The position numbers were made by a program, and so were the translations under genes. From the NCBI RefSeq assembly GCF_022513565.1, contig NZ_JAKWBE010000005.1, forward strand, positions 124,001 through 188,000: a DNA stretch of 64,000 nt. Direction: 5' to 3'. Below, piece after piece: positions 49,833 through 59,069 of this stretch. Each line of letters opens with the position of its first letter. Positions within the stretch are counted from its first letter, which is position 1. The DNA is from Streptomyces gilvus. Lineage in GTDB: Bacteria; Actinomycetota; Actinomycetes; Streptomycetales; Streptomycetaceae. The notes beneath the pieces are model-generated. The model had not been told where the DNA came from. It searched no databases and saw nothing but the letters and a program-made list of their open reading frames with translations.

Positions 49833-50506
49833 TTGGCTGCGGGTTCGTTGTGGTTGATCGCCCCCCGCGGCGGAGCCGCAAACCGGTGCAGCCCCGCGAC
49901 CCTTCGGGGCGCGTTCAGTTCCGCCAATTTGGTTGCGAACCGGCTGTTCGGGGCCTGCTTGGCGACCAACGTCGCGTCGTGCGCCGTGTCCACGTCCCGG
50001 AGGGGCGGTAGGTCCCGGACGCGCAGGCCCGTCAGTCGTGCCCTCTGGATCGCGCCCGTCTGAGGCGTCGACATGGGGACGCCCCGCAGGAGCCCGGGAT
50101 CCGGGGTCGCCAGGCCCAAGGCCCAGAAGCCGCCGTCCTCCGCCGGGCCGAAGTACGCGTCGCAGGTGGTCCAGTCGACGGCCAGGAGCTGTGGGGTCAC
50201 CTGGGGGGTGTCCATGCCGATGAGGAGGGTCGGGCCCGTGCAGTGGGCGAAGGCGGCGGCCAGGCGTTCGTCGAGGGTGCCCGCGCACTGCCGTACGACC
50301 TCGAAGCCGGGCGGCAGCCAGGGGCCGGGGTCGCCCTCCAGGGCCAGGACGCGGCGGTGGGCCGGGGTGCGGGCGACCGTGTGCAGGGTGTCCGTGAGGG
50401 CCGCCTCGGCCAGCGCGGCGGCCTGGTGCGGGGTGAACGGCGGTGTCAGGCGGGTCTTGACCCGGCCGGGGCGGGGTTCCTTGGCGATGACGAGGAGGGT
50501 GGTCAC
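49829..50506 (-). CDS. DUF2064 / TIGR04282-type nucleotidyl-glycosyltransferase-like protein
   Basis: 225 residues. GT-A-like fold with VIAKEPRPGRVKTRLTPPF near the N-terminus, the DxD-like IGMDTPQVTPQLL and GPAEDGGFWALGL. Members are grouped with arsenosugar-type glycosyltransferases, but most are uncharacterised. The stop and start overlaps with both neighbours (GTGA and ATGA) show tight coupling to the GT2 and methyltransferase genes. The terminal 20 residues come from a repeat element. Confidence 0.85.
   Translation of the reverse strand: MTTLLVIAKEPRPGRVKTRLTPPFTPHQAAALAEAALTDTLHTVARTPAHRRVLALEGDPGPWLPPGFEVVRQCAGTLDERLAAAFAHCTGPTLLIGMDTPQVTPQLLAVDWTTCDAYFGPAEDGGFWALGLATPDPGLLRGVPMSTPQTGAIQRARLTGLRVRDLPPLRDVDTAHDATLVAKQAPNSRFATKLAELNAPRRVAGLHRFAAPPRGAINHNEPAAK
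49867..49910. repeat. Interspersed repeat inside the DUF2064 gene 3' end
   Basis: Two hairpins, GCGGC-GGA-GCCGC (49867-49879) and GCCCCG...CGGGGC (49891-49910), in a layout seen in dispersed Streptomyces repeats. Here it is translated as part of the C-terminal tail (LHRFAAPPRGAINH). Confidence 0.5.
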
Positions 50507-51204
50507 GCGCCGGCCTCCTTCTCGGCCAGGACGCGGCTCATGTCCCGCACCGCCTGCCAGGTGCCGCGCCAGGTGCCCGTGACCTTCGAGGCGCCGGTGC
50601 GGGGGCGGTACGGGACGTCGTACTCGGCGATCCGCCAGCCCGCGTCGGCGGCGCGGACGACCATCTGGAGCGGGTAGCCGCTGCGCCGGTCGGAGAGGCC
50701 GAGGGCGAGCAGCGGCTCGCGGCGGGCGGCGCGCAGCGGGCCGAGGTCGCGCAGGCTCAGGCCGGTGCGGCGGCGCAGGAGGCGGGCGAGGGCGAGGTTG
50801 CCGGCGCGGGCGTGCGGCGGCCAGGCGCCCCGTGACTGCGGGCGGCGGCGGCCGAGCACCAGGTCCGCCTCGCCGGTCAGGATGCGGTGGGTGAAGGGCA
50901 CCAGGTCGGCCGGGTCGAGGGAGGCGTCGCAGTCGCAGAAGCAGACGAGGTCGGCGGTGGCCGCCAGCAGGCCCGCGTGGCAGGCGGCGCCGAAACCGCG
51001 CCGCCGCTCGGACACGACGGTCGCGCCGAGGGACCGGGCGAGGTCGGCCGAGCCGTCGGTCGATCCGTTGTCCACGACGAGCGCGCGCCAGCCGGGCGGG
51101 ATGCGGCGCAGCACCCACGGCAGGGCCTCGGCCTCGTCGAGACAGGGAAGGACGACGTCCACGGACGCCGCGACCGGTTCTCTTTCGTTGGAAGGGGTCG
51201 TCAC
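50503..51204 (-). CDS. Family 2 glycosyltransferase
   Basis: 233 residues. GT-A fold: VVLPCLDEAEALPWVL, VVDNGSTDGSADLARSLG and FCDCDASLDPADLVPF, the last with the acidic nucleotide-binding residues. It resembles DPM/DolP-mannose-type transferases but lacks membrane helices, so it is probably peripheral. First gene of the GT2-DUF2064-methyltransferase operon, 112 bp from the divergent response regulator. Confidence 0.88.
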   Translation of the reverse strand: MTTPSNEREPVAASVDVVLPCLDEAEALPWVLRRIPPGWRALVVDNGSTDGSADLARSLGATVVSERRRGFGAACHAGLLAATADLVCFCDCDASLDPADLVPFTHRILTGEADLVLGRRRPQSRGAWPPHARAGNLALARLLRRRTGLSLRDLGPLRAARREPLLALGLSDRRSGYPLQMVVRAADAGWRIAEYDVPYRPRTGASKVTGTWRGTWQAVRDMSRVLAEKEAGA

Positions 51205-51316
51205 CCGTCTCACCCTACGGACGCAAAACGGGTGAAACGGGCGGCGGCTCCTTACGAAACGCGGACGTCGGAAGCCGGGGAGCCCGCTCGCGCGCGGGGG
51301 GTGCGAGGCTGGCTCC

Positions 51317-52030
<714 letters not shown>

Positions 52031-52032
52031 CC

Positions 52033-53145
52033 GTGCGCGCCGACCTGCTCATCGCCCTCTTCGCCTTCCTCGGCGCCGCCGTGGCCGGTCTGCTCGGCGC
52101 CGGTGTGCTGCTGCTGATCCGGCGCCGCTCGCTCGCGCTGCACCTCGGCGTCGTCGCGGCCGTCGGCGTCACCGCCATGTTCGCGGGCACCCTCGCGGTC
52201 GCGCAGGCCATGTTCCTGTCCGGGCACGACCTGAAGGTGGTCACGACCGTCGTCGCGATGGCCGCCGTGGTCTCCCTGGCCACCGCCGTCCTGCTCGGCC
52301 GCTGGGTCGCGGCCCGCAGCCGCGCCCTCACCCTCGCCGCCCGCTCCTTCGGCGACGGCGGCGACTTCCACTCTCCCGCCGGCCCCGCCACCGCCGAACT
52401 GGCCGAGCTCAGCCGCGAGTTGGAGATCACCAGCGCCAAGCTCGCCGAGTCCCGGGAACGCGAGCGGGCGCTGGAGTCCTCCCGGCGTGAACTCGTCGCC
52501 TGGATCTCCCACGACCTGCGCACCCCGCTCGCCGGTCTGCGCGCGATGTCCGAGGCCCTGGAGGACGGTGTCGCCGCCGATCCCGACCGCTACCTCAAGC
52601 AGATCCGCACCGAGGTCGAGCGTCTCAACGACATGGTCGGCGACCTCTTCGAACTCTCCCGCATCCACGCGGGCGCGCTGGCGCTGAGCCCGAGCCGTAT
52701 CTCCCTGTACGACCTCGTCGGCGACGCGCTCGCGGGCGCCGACCCGCTGGCGCGCGAGCACGGCGTACGGCTCGTCGGGGACGGGGTCGAGCCGGTGCCG
52801 GTGGAGGTGGACGGCAAGGAGATGAGCCGGGTGCTGGGCAACCTGCTGGTCAACGCCATCCGCCGGACCCCGGCCGACGGCACGGTCGCGGTGGCCGCCG
52901 AGCGCTCGCCCGAGGGGGTCGTGCTGTCCGTCACCGACGGCTGCGGTGGCATCCCCGAGGAGGACCTGCCGCGCGTCTTCGACACCGGCTGGCGCGGCAC
53001 GGACGCCCGGACTCCTCCCGCCGGCGCGGGACTCGGCCTCGCCATCGTCCGGGGCATCGTGGAGGCGCACCGGGGCACGGCGACCGTGCGCAACGTCCCG
53101 GGCGGCTGCCGCTTCGAGGTGGTGCTGCCCGCCGCCGCTTCCTGA
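52033..53145 (+). CDS. Sensor histidine kinase without extracellular sensor
   Basis: 370 residues. Three closely packed membrane helices (about 3-30, 38-65, 70-95), almost no external loop, then a HAMP-like linker, HisKA with VAWISHDLRTPLAGLRAM and HATPase (NLLVNAIRRTPADG, DGCGGIPEEDL, GAGLGLAIVRGIVEAH). The lack of an outer domain suggests it senses within the membrane. Cotranscribed with the regulator at 51317. Confidence 0.93.
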   Translation: MRADLLIALFAFLGAAVAGLLGAGVLLLIRRRSLALHLGVVAAVGVTAMFAGTLAVAQAMFLSGHDLKVVTTVVAMAAVVSLATAVLLGRWVAARSRALTLAARSFGDGGDFHSPAGPATAELAELSRELEITSAKLAESRERERALESSRRELVAWISHDLRTPLAGLRAMSEALEDGVAADPDRYLKQIRTEVERLNDMVGDLFELSRIHAGALALSPSRISLYDLVGDALAGADPLAREHGVRLVGDGVEPVPVEVDGKEMSRVLGNLLVNAIRRTPADGTVAVAAERSPEGVVLSVTDGCGGIPEEDLPRVFDTGWRGTDARTPPAGAGLGLAIVRGIVEAHRGTATVRNVPGGCRFEVVLPAAAS

Positions 53146-53170
53146 AAGGCGGACAGCACCACCGGTCCGG

Positions 53171-53190
53171 TAGGGGCCGGGCCGGCCCTA
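53171..53190. terminator. Inverted repeat between the convergent kinase and epimerase genes
   Basis: TAGGGGCCGGGCCGGCCCTA has TAGGG/CCCTA arms and a GC-rich centre, 25 bp after the kinase stop. Its last three bases are the epimerase stop codon. Likely two-way terminator. Confidence 0.5.
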
Positions 53191-54189
53191 TGCCTCCCGC
53201 ATCCCGGCCCGCGCGAACTCCCGCATCCCCTCCGCGAAGCCCACCTCCGGCTTCCAGCCCAGTTCGGCGCGGATGCGCGTCGAGTCCGCGGTGATGTGCC
53301 GTACGTCGCCGAGGCGGTACCCGCCCGCGACGACCGGCTCGGGACCGCCGTACGCGGCCGCCAGTTCCCGTGCCATCTCGCCGACGGTGTGCGGCTCGCC
53401 GCTGCCGGTGTTGTACGCCCTCAGCGCGCCCGGGGGTGAATCCGCTCGCAGGGCGGCCACGTTGGCCGCCGCGACGTCCCGCACGTGGACGAAGTCGCGG
53501 CGCTGGCGCCCGTCCTCGAAGACGCGCGGGGACTCGCCGCGGGCCAGGGCCGAGCGGAAGAAGGAGGCGACCCCGGCGTACGGGGTGTCGCGGGGCATGC
53601 CCGGCCCGTACACGTTGTGGTAGCGCAGGGACACGGCCGAGCCGCCCGTGGCGCGGGCCCAGGCGGCCGCGAGGTGTTCCTGGGCGAGCTTGGTCGTGGC
53701 GTACACGTTGCGCGGGTCGACCGGGGCGTCCTCGTCGACCAGTCCGGGGGCGAGATCCGCGCCGCACTGCGGACACGGGGGCTCGTAGCGGCCCGCGTCC
53801 AGGTCGGCGACGGCGCGCGGGCCGGGGCGTACGACGCCGTGGCGCTCGCAGGTGTAGCGCCCCTCGCCGTAGACCACCATGGACCCGGCCAGCACCAGCC
53901 GCCGTACGCCCGCCTCGGCCATCGCGGTGAGCAGGACGGCCGTACCGAGGTCGTTGCGGGAGACGTACTCCGCCGCGTCCGCGAAGCCCGTGCCGAGTCC
54001 GACCATCGCGGCCTGGTGGCACACGGCGTCCACACCGGCCAGCGCCCGGCCGACGGCACAGGGGTCGCGCACGTCCGACGGAGGGGCGGAGCGGACGTCG
54101 TAGACGACGGGCTCGTGCCCGTGGGTGCGCAGAGCGCTCACGACATGGGACCCGATGAATCCGGCACCGCCGGTGACCAGTACGCGCAT
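53188..54189 (-). CDS. NAD-dependent sugar epimerase/dehydratase with Cys-rich insertion
   Basis: 333 residues. Extended SDR: GGAGFIGSHV (7-16), substrate site LAGSMVVYGEG and active-site YATTK. Between them an insertion carries Cys-x3-His (CERHG) and CPQCG, a probable zinc knuckle not found in standard GalE-type enzymes. Converts one nucleotide sugar to another in the cytoplasm. ATG 54189. It lies between two two-component systems and close to the glycosyltransferase operon, so it may supply their substrate. Confidence 0.88.
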   Translation of the reverse strand: MRVLVTGGAGFIGSHVVSALRTHGHEPVVYDVRSAPPSDVRDPCAVGRALAGVDAVCHQAAMVGLGTGFADAAEYVSRNDLGTAVLLTAMAEAGVRRLVLAGSMVVYGEGRYTCERHGVVRPGPRAVADLDAGRYEPPCPQCGADLAPGLVDEDAPVDPRNVYATTKLAQEHLAAAWARATGGSAVSLRYHNVYGPGMPRDTPYAGVASFFRSALARGESPRVFEDGRQRRDFVHVRDVAAANVAALRADSPPGALRAYNTGSGEPHTVGEMARELAAAYGGPEPVVAGGYRLGDVRHITADSTRIRAELGWKPEVGFAEGMREFARAGMREA

Positions 54190-54242
54190 GCGGCCACGCT
54201 AGGGCCGTGCGCGGCCGGAACAGGCGGGCCGCGCACGTGATG

Positions 54243-55694
54243 TCACCGGTCCGTAAGACCTCCCGGCGGCAGCCGCACCGTGAAGACGGTCGAGCCGGGC
54301 TCGCCGCTCAGCTCGATCGTGCCGCCGTGGGCGCGCACCAGGGCGCTCGCCACCGACAGGCCCAGCCCGCTGCCGCCCCGGTCGCGGCTGCGGGCCTTGT
54401 CGACGCGGTAGAACCGGTCGAAGATCCGTTCCCGGTCGGCGGCCGGGATGCCGGGGCCGGCGTCCTCGACCCGGACGACCGCCGTCTCCCCTTCCAGCGC
54501 GACCGCCACCGACACCTCGGTGCCGGCCGGTGTGTGCACGGCCGCGTTGGTGAGCAGGTTGTCCAGGACCTGCCGGATGCGGTGCGGGTCCAGGCGCAGC
54601 CGCAGCGCGGGCGGACCCGGCCGCACCGTCAGCGGGCGCTGCGGGTGACTCGCCCGGAAGGCGGCGGACGCCTCCCCGACCAGCTCCACCAGGTCCGCCT
54701 CCCGCACCCGCAGCGGCGCGTCCACCTCCGCCGCGTCCAGCCGGGCGAGCAGCAGCAGGTCGTCGAGGAGCACCCCCATCCGGGCGGCCTCGGCACGCAG
54801 CCGGGCCAGGTGCTTCTCGCGCTCCTCGGGGGCGTTGGCGGCGGCGTACTGGAAGAGGTCCGCGTAGCCCCGTACGGACATCAGGGGCGTGCGCAGCTCG
54901 TGCGAGGCGTCGGCCACGAACCGGCGCAGCCGCTGCTCCGCCTCCGCGCGCACCGCGAGAGAGCCGTCGATGTGCTCCAGCATGGTGTTGAAGGCCGTGC
55001 GCAGCTCCTCCACCTCGGGCCCGCCGCCCCGCTCGTCGGCGCGCAGCGGCAGCCGGGCCGCGGACTCGGTCAGGTCGTGCGAGGCGATGCCGTGCGCGGT
55101 GTGCGCCATGTCGCTGAGCGGGTTCAGACCGCGTCTGAGCATCCTGCGGCCGAACACCACCAGCGCCGCCAGCGCCAGCCCGAAGGCGACCACCTGCACG
55201 GTGATCAGCCGCCGTACGGTGGCGTCGATGTCGTCCGTCGGCGCCCCGCTGACCAGCACCACACCGGGCTCGACCTCGCAGGCCCGCAGCCGGTACTCGC
55301 CCTCGCCCGCGATCCGCGCGGTGCGCAGCACCTCGGTCCGCCCGCCCGCCTGGGCCCGGGCCAGGGAGGTGAGGGGGGCGAGGTCCGCGGGCAGGTCGCC
55401 GGCCTCCTCCGGCTTGCGCAGCACGGCGGCGCCGCCGGACACGTCGTACACCGCGTAGTACCAGCGGTAGTACTTCTTGCCCTGCAGGGTGCCGTTCTCC
55501 GCGATGCTCTTGGACTGCGCGACCTGGGCCAGGCCCAGCTGGTCGTCGAGCTGGGCGGAGAGATAGTCCCGCATGTAGGTCGTCAGGGCCGTGCCGACGA
55601 CCGCGAACACCACCAGCGCCAGCGCGCCCAACCCCAGCGCCAGCCGGGTCCCGAGCCGCATCCCGCGGTACGCCCGGCGCAGCCGCCGTATCAC
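54243..55694 (-). CDS. Sensor histidine kinase with extracellular domain
   Basis: 483 residues. Membrane helices near 17-38 and 165-188 enclose an external sensor (LSAQLDDQLGLAQVAQSKS, YYRWYYAVYDVSG). Then HAMP, HisKA (FVADASHELRTPLMSVRGYA) and HATPase (NLLTNAAVHTPAGTE, GSGLGLSVASALVRAHGG). GTG 55694 overlaps the regulator stop by four bases. With the regulator at 55691 it faces the ferric-reductase operon across a 153-bp gap. Confidence 0.94.
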   Translation of the reverse strand: MIRRLRRAYRGMRLGTRLALGLGALALVVFAVVGTALTTYMRDYLSAQLDDQLGLAQVAQSKSIAENGTLQGKKYYRWYYAVYDVSGGAAVLRKPEEAGDLPADLAPLTSLARAQAGGRTEVLRTARIAGEGEYRLRACEVEPGVVLVSGAPTDDIDATVRRLITVQVVAFGLALAALVVFGRRMLRRGLNPLSDMAHTAHGIASHDLTESAARLPLRADERGGGPEVEELRTAFNTMLEHIDGSLAVRAEAEQRLRRFVADASHELRTPLMSVRGYADLFQYAAANAPEEREKHLARLRAEAARMGVLLDDLLLLARLDAAEVDAPLRVREADLVELVGEASAAFRASHPQRPLTVRPGPPALRLRLDPHRIRQVLDNLLTNAAVHTPAGTEVSVAVALEGETAVVRVEDAGPGIPAADRERIFDRFYRVDKARSRDRGGSGLGLSVASALVRAHGGTIELSGEPGSTVFTVRLPPGGLTDR

Positions 55695-56380
55695 TCGGCC
55701 GCCTGCCGGACGACGTAGCCGAAGCCCCGCACGGTGTGGATCAGCGGTGCGCCGGTGTCGTCCAGCTTGCGGCGCAGCCGGCTGACGACCAGCTCGACGA
55801 CGTTCGAGCGGCCCCCGAAGCCGTACTCCCACACATGGTCGAGGATCTGCGCCTTGGTCATCACAGTCGGCGACTTGCGCATCAGGAAGCGCAGCACCTC
55901 GTACTCGGTCGGGGTGAGCGTGAGCAGTCGCTCGCCCCGGCGGACCTCGCGGGTGTCCTCGTCCATCGTCAGGTCCGCGACCCGCAGCACCGAGCGCTGG
56001 AAGGCGGGGCCGGCGCTGCGCCGCAGCACCGTGCGCAGCCGCGCCATCAGCTCCTCCACCGCGAACGGCTTGACCAGGTAGTCGTCGCCGCCCCGGGTCA
56101 GCCCCGCCACCCGGTCGGCCACCCCGTCCCGCGCGGTCAGGAACACCACCGGCACCATCGTGCCCGAGCGCCGCAGCCGGTCGAGCACACCGAAGCCGTC
56201 CACGTCCGGCAGCATCAGGTCCAGCACCACGATGTCCGGGCGGAACTGACCGGCCAGGGCGATCGCCTCCTCACCGGTGTTCGCGGTGACCGCGTCCCAG
56301 CCCTCGTAGCGGGCGACGGTCGCGACGAGATCGGCGATGGGCGGGTCGTCGTCCACGACCAGGAGGCGTACTTTGTCCAC
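55691..56380 (-). CDS. OmpR-family response regulator
   Basis: 229 residues. Receiver domain (LLVVDDDPPIAD, phospho-Asp in IVVLDLMLPDVDG, Lys in LVKPFAV) and OmpR winged helix (TPTEYEVLRFLMRKSPTVM, VRGFGYVV). GTG 56380 gives the usual length; the frame stays open 56 codons further without family similarity. Likely controls the divergent flavin-redox operon, in front of which lie two 10-bp direct repeats. Confidence 0.94.
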   Translation of the reverse strand: MDKVRLLVVDDDPPIADLVATVARYEGWDAVTANTGEEAIALAGQFRPDIVVLDLMLPDVDGFGVLDRLRRSGTMVPVVFLTARDGVADRVAGLTRGGDDYLVKPFAVEELMARLRTVLRRSAGPAFQRSVLRVADLTMDEDTREVRRGERLLTLTPTEYEVLRFLMRKSPTVMTKAQILDHVWEYGFGGRSNVVELVVSRLRRKLDDTGAPLIHTVRGFGYVVRQAAE

Positions 56381-56462
56381 CCGCTCATACTGCGGCACAC
56401 GGCCGGGCGGACCGTGTGGTCCAGAACACAGCGAGCACATCGATAAGTACTTGAAAGTTGTC

Positions 56463-56483
56463 CGACAGCTCCTCGACAGCTCC
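56463..56483. promoter_or_regulatory. Tandem direct repeats before the ferric-reductase operon
   Basis: CGACAGCTCC (56463-56472) and CGACAGCTCC (56474-56483): two exact 10-bp copies at 11-bp spacing, the layout bound by OmpR-type dimers. They lie in the 153-bp gap between the response regulator and the reductase start, in an otherwise AT-rich stretch. Confidence 0.6.
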
Positions 56484-56533
56484 CACCGGCCAAGCTCGGT
56501 CACCCAGGATCCGATCAAGGAGCTGCCGTCACC

Positions 56534-57871
56534 GTGACGACCGTCCAATCACCCCCTGCGCCCCCCACGGCGACACGCCCCAGGGTGGTGGCCCGCACGG
56601 GCCTGTTCGCCGTGCTCGCCGCGAACGCGGCCGTGGTCGCCTACTTCTTCGCCCAGGCGGGCTTCGCCTCCAACGCGCTCATCGTCCTCGGCCGCCTCGC
56701 CGGCCTGTACGGCGCCCTGGTCATGGCCTTCCAGCTGGTGCTGGTGGCCCGGCTGCCCTGGCTCGACCGGCGCATCGGCATGGACCGGCTGACCTCCTGG
56801 CACCGCTGGACGGGCTTCGCCCTGCTGTGGACCCTCCTCGCCCACGCCGTCTTCATCAGCTTCGGGTACGCCGACGGGGCGGGCGTCGGTCCCGTCACCG
56901 AACTCGTGGACCTCGCCGAGACCACCGAGGGAGTGCTGCGCGCGATCGTCGCCCTCGGCCTGATCCTCGTGGTCGGCGCCGTCTCGGCCCGCTACGCCCG
57001 CCGCCGGCTCGCCTACGAGACCTGGCACTTCATCCACCTCTACACCTACGTCGCCGTGGTGCTCGCCTTCACCCACCAGGTCGCCGTCGGTACGACGTTC
57101 ACCGCGTCGTCCGCCGCGAAGGCGTACTGGTACGGGCTGTGGGCCGTGGCCCTCGGCGCCCTGGTCCTGGGGCGGCTCGTGCTGCCGCTGTGGCGCAACA
57201 CCCGCCACCAGTTCCGGGTCTCCGCGGTCGTCCCCGAGTCCGACAACGTCGTCTCGGTCCACGTCACCGGCAAGGACCTGGACAAGCTGCCCGCCCAGGC
57301 CGGCCAGTTCTTCCTGTGGCGGTTCCTGACCGCCGACCGCTGGTGGCAGGCCAACCCCTTCTCCCTCTCCGCCGCCCCCGACGGCCGCACCCTGCGCCTG
57401 ACCGTCAAGGCGGCCGGCGCGGGCAGCGCCGCCCTGCGCCATGTGAAGGTCGGCACACGCGTCTTCGCCGAGGGCCCCTACGGCGCCTTCACCACGCTGC
57501 ACCGCACCAGGACCGAGTCCCTGCTGATCGCGGGCGGTGTCGGCGTGACCCCGATCCGGGCGCTCCTGGAGGACATCGAGGGCCACGCGGTCGTCGTCTA
57601 CCGCGTGGCCGGCGAACGGGACGCCGTGCTCTACGACGAACTGCGCGACCTCGCCGTCGCCAAGGGCGCCGAGCTGCACCTGGTCACCGGCCCGCCCGTC
57701 CCCGACAAGCTGGCCCCCCGCGAACTGGCCCGGCTCGTGCCCGACATCGTCGAGCGGGACGTCTTCCTGTGCGGGCCGCCGCCGATGATGAAGGCGGTGC
57801 TGGGCAGCCTGGACGAGCTGGGCGTGCCCAAGCGGCAGATCCACTTCGAACGCTTCAGCCTGGCGGGATGA
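56534..57871 (+). CDS. Ferric reductase-like membrane flavoprotein
   Basis: 445 residues. Six membrane helices (about 20-215) with candidate haem His in SWHRWTGF, LLAHAVFI, FIHLYTYV and FTHQVAV, then FAD-binding (AGQFFLWRF, NPFSLSAA) and NAD(P)-binding (AGGVGVTPIRALL, VFLCGPPPMM) parts in the cytoplasm. Moves electrons from NAD(P)H through FAD and haem to the outside. GTG 56534 follows AAGGAG. Expressed with the FMN-binding protein and ApbE; the outer FMN is probably its acceptor. Confidence 0.93.
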   Translation: MTTVQSPPAPPTATRPRVVARTGLFAVLAANAAVVAYFFAQAGFASNALIVLGRLAGLYGALVMAFQLVLVARLPWLDRRIGMDRLTSWHRWTGFALLWTLLAHAVFISFGYADGAGVGPVTELVDLAETTEGVLRAIVALGLILVVGAVSARYARRRLAYETWHFIHLYTYVAVVLAFTHQVAVGTTFTASSAAKAYWYGLWAVALGALVLGRLVLPLWRNTRHQFRVSAVVPESDNVVSVHVTGKDLDKLPAQAGQFFLWRFLTADRWWQANPFSLSAAPDGRTLRLTVKAAGAGSAALRHVKVGTRVFAEGPYGAFTTLHRTRTESLLIAGGVGVTPIRALLEDIEGHAVVVYRVAGERDAVLYDELRDLAVAKGAELHLVTGPPVPDKLAPRELARLVPDIVERDVFLCGPPPMMKAVLGSLDELGVPKRQIHFERFSLAG

Positions 57872-57881
57872 GGAAGAGAAC

Positions 57882-58304
57882 GTGAAGCGAGCCATACCCG
57901 TCGTCGTCCTCAGCATCGCGGGCCTGGTCCCGGTCTGGCGCTACGAGCCATCGGCCGGGGGTACGACGTCCACCACCGCCGAGCCCGCGGTGACACCGTC
58001 CTCCTCGGCCTCCTCCTCCGGTTCGGGATCGTCCTCGGCCTCCGGGAAGGTCGTGAAGGGCACGACCGTGAACACGGACAAGGGGCCCGTGCAGGTGCAG
58101 GTCACCTTCGCGGGCGACCGGATCACCGCCGTGTCGATGCTCCAGCAGCCCAACCACCCCCAGACCACGGCCGCCGTGCCGAAGCTGATCGCGGAGACGC
58201 TCCAGGCGCAGAGCGCGGACATCGACTCGGTGTCCGGGGCGACCATCACCAGCGAGGGGTACAAGCAGTCGCTCCAGGCCGCGATCGACGCCAAGGGCGC
58301 CTGA
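57882..58304 (+). CDS. FMN-binding domain protein, membrane-anchored
   Basis: 140 residues. A short N-terminal hydrophobic anchor (IPVVVLSIAGLVPVW), a Ser/Thr linker (about 28-55) and one FMN-binding domain ending in DSVSGATITSEGYKQSL, whose SGAT Thr is the site for covalent FMN. ApbE, encoded next, attaches it. Exposed outside the membrane, it would receive electrons from the reductase. GTG 57882 follows GAGGAAGAGAAC. Confidence 0.92.
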   Translation: MKRAIPVVVLSIAGLVPVWRYEPSAGGTTSTTAEPAVTPSSSASSSGSGSSSASGKVVKGTTVNTDKGPVQVQVTFAGDRITAVSMLQQPNHPQTTAAVPKLIAETLQAQSADIDSVSGATITSEGYKQSLQAAIDAKGA

Positions 58305-58305
58305 C

Positions 58306-59043
58306 GTGCGCCGCGTCGAACACGTCATGGGGTTCCCGGTCTCGCTGCGGGTGGACGACGAGGGCGTGTCGGAGGAGGCAGCGGACGCGGTGTTCGCCTG
58401 GCTGCGCGAGGTCGACTCCCGCTTCAGCCCCTTCAGGGCCGACAGCGAGGTGTCCCGCCACGGCCGGGGCGAGCTGCGGCGGGACCAACTCAGCGCGGAC
58501 CTGGCCGAGGTGCTCGACCTGTGCGAGCACTACCGCGTCGCCACGGGCGGCGCGTTCGACGCGTGGCCGCCGGGGCGGGGGTTCGACCCCTGCGCGGTGG
58601 TCAAGGGCTGGTCGGTGCAGCGGGCCGCGGACCTGCTGAGGGCGGCCGGGGCCGGTCGGTTCGTGCTGAACGCCGGCGGTGACGTCGTCGCCTCCGGCGG
58701 GCCCTGGCGGGTGGGCGTACGACACCCCGAACAGGCCGACAAGCTGTGCACGGTCGCGGAGCTGACCGACGGCGCGGTGGCCACCTCCGCCCGCTACGAG
58801 CGCGGCGACCACATCGTCGACGGCCGCACGGGACGCCCGGCGACCGGACTGCTCAGCATGACGGTGGTGGCCGCCTCGCTGACCGAGGCCGACTCCGTGG
58901 CCACGGCCGCCTTCGCGCTGGGCGCCGAGGGCGTCGCATGGGCCGCCGCGCGGCCCGGCTGCGAGGTGTTCGCCGTGGACGCGGCGGGAGGGGTGCTGCG
59001 GACGGAGGGGTTCCCGGTGGCCTCGCGGTCCCGGGCCGCATGA
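58306..59043 (+). CDS. apbE: FAD:protein FMN transferase
   Basis: 245 residues, shorter than most ApbE (about 300-350). Motifs: MGFPVSLRV, DSRFSPFRADSEVSRH, FDPCAVVKGWSVQRAADLL, VLNAGGDVVASG, and HIVDGRTGRPATGLLSMTVVA with the metal-binding Asp/Thr. It transfers FMN from FAD onto the SGAT Thr of the preceding protein. No signal peptide is seen, so it may act before export. The start lies one base after the previous stop. Confidence 0.93.
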   Translation: MRRVEHVMGFPVSLRVDDEGVSEEAADAVFAWLREVDSRFSPFRADSEVSRHGRGELRRDQLSADLAEVLDLCEHYRVATGGAFDAWPPGRGFDPCAVVKGWSVQRAADLLRAAGAGRFVLNAGGDVVASGGPWRVGVRHPEQADKLCTVAELTDGAVATSARYERGDHIVDGRTGRPATGLLSMTVVAASLTEADSVATAAFALGAEGVAWAAARPGCEVFAVDAAGGVLRTEGFPVASRSRAA

Positions 59044-59069
59044 TCCACCGGGCTGGCTAACCTGGCCCG

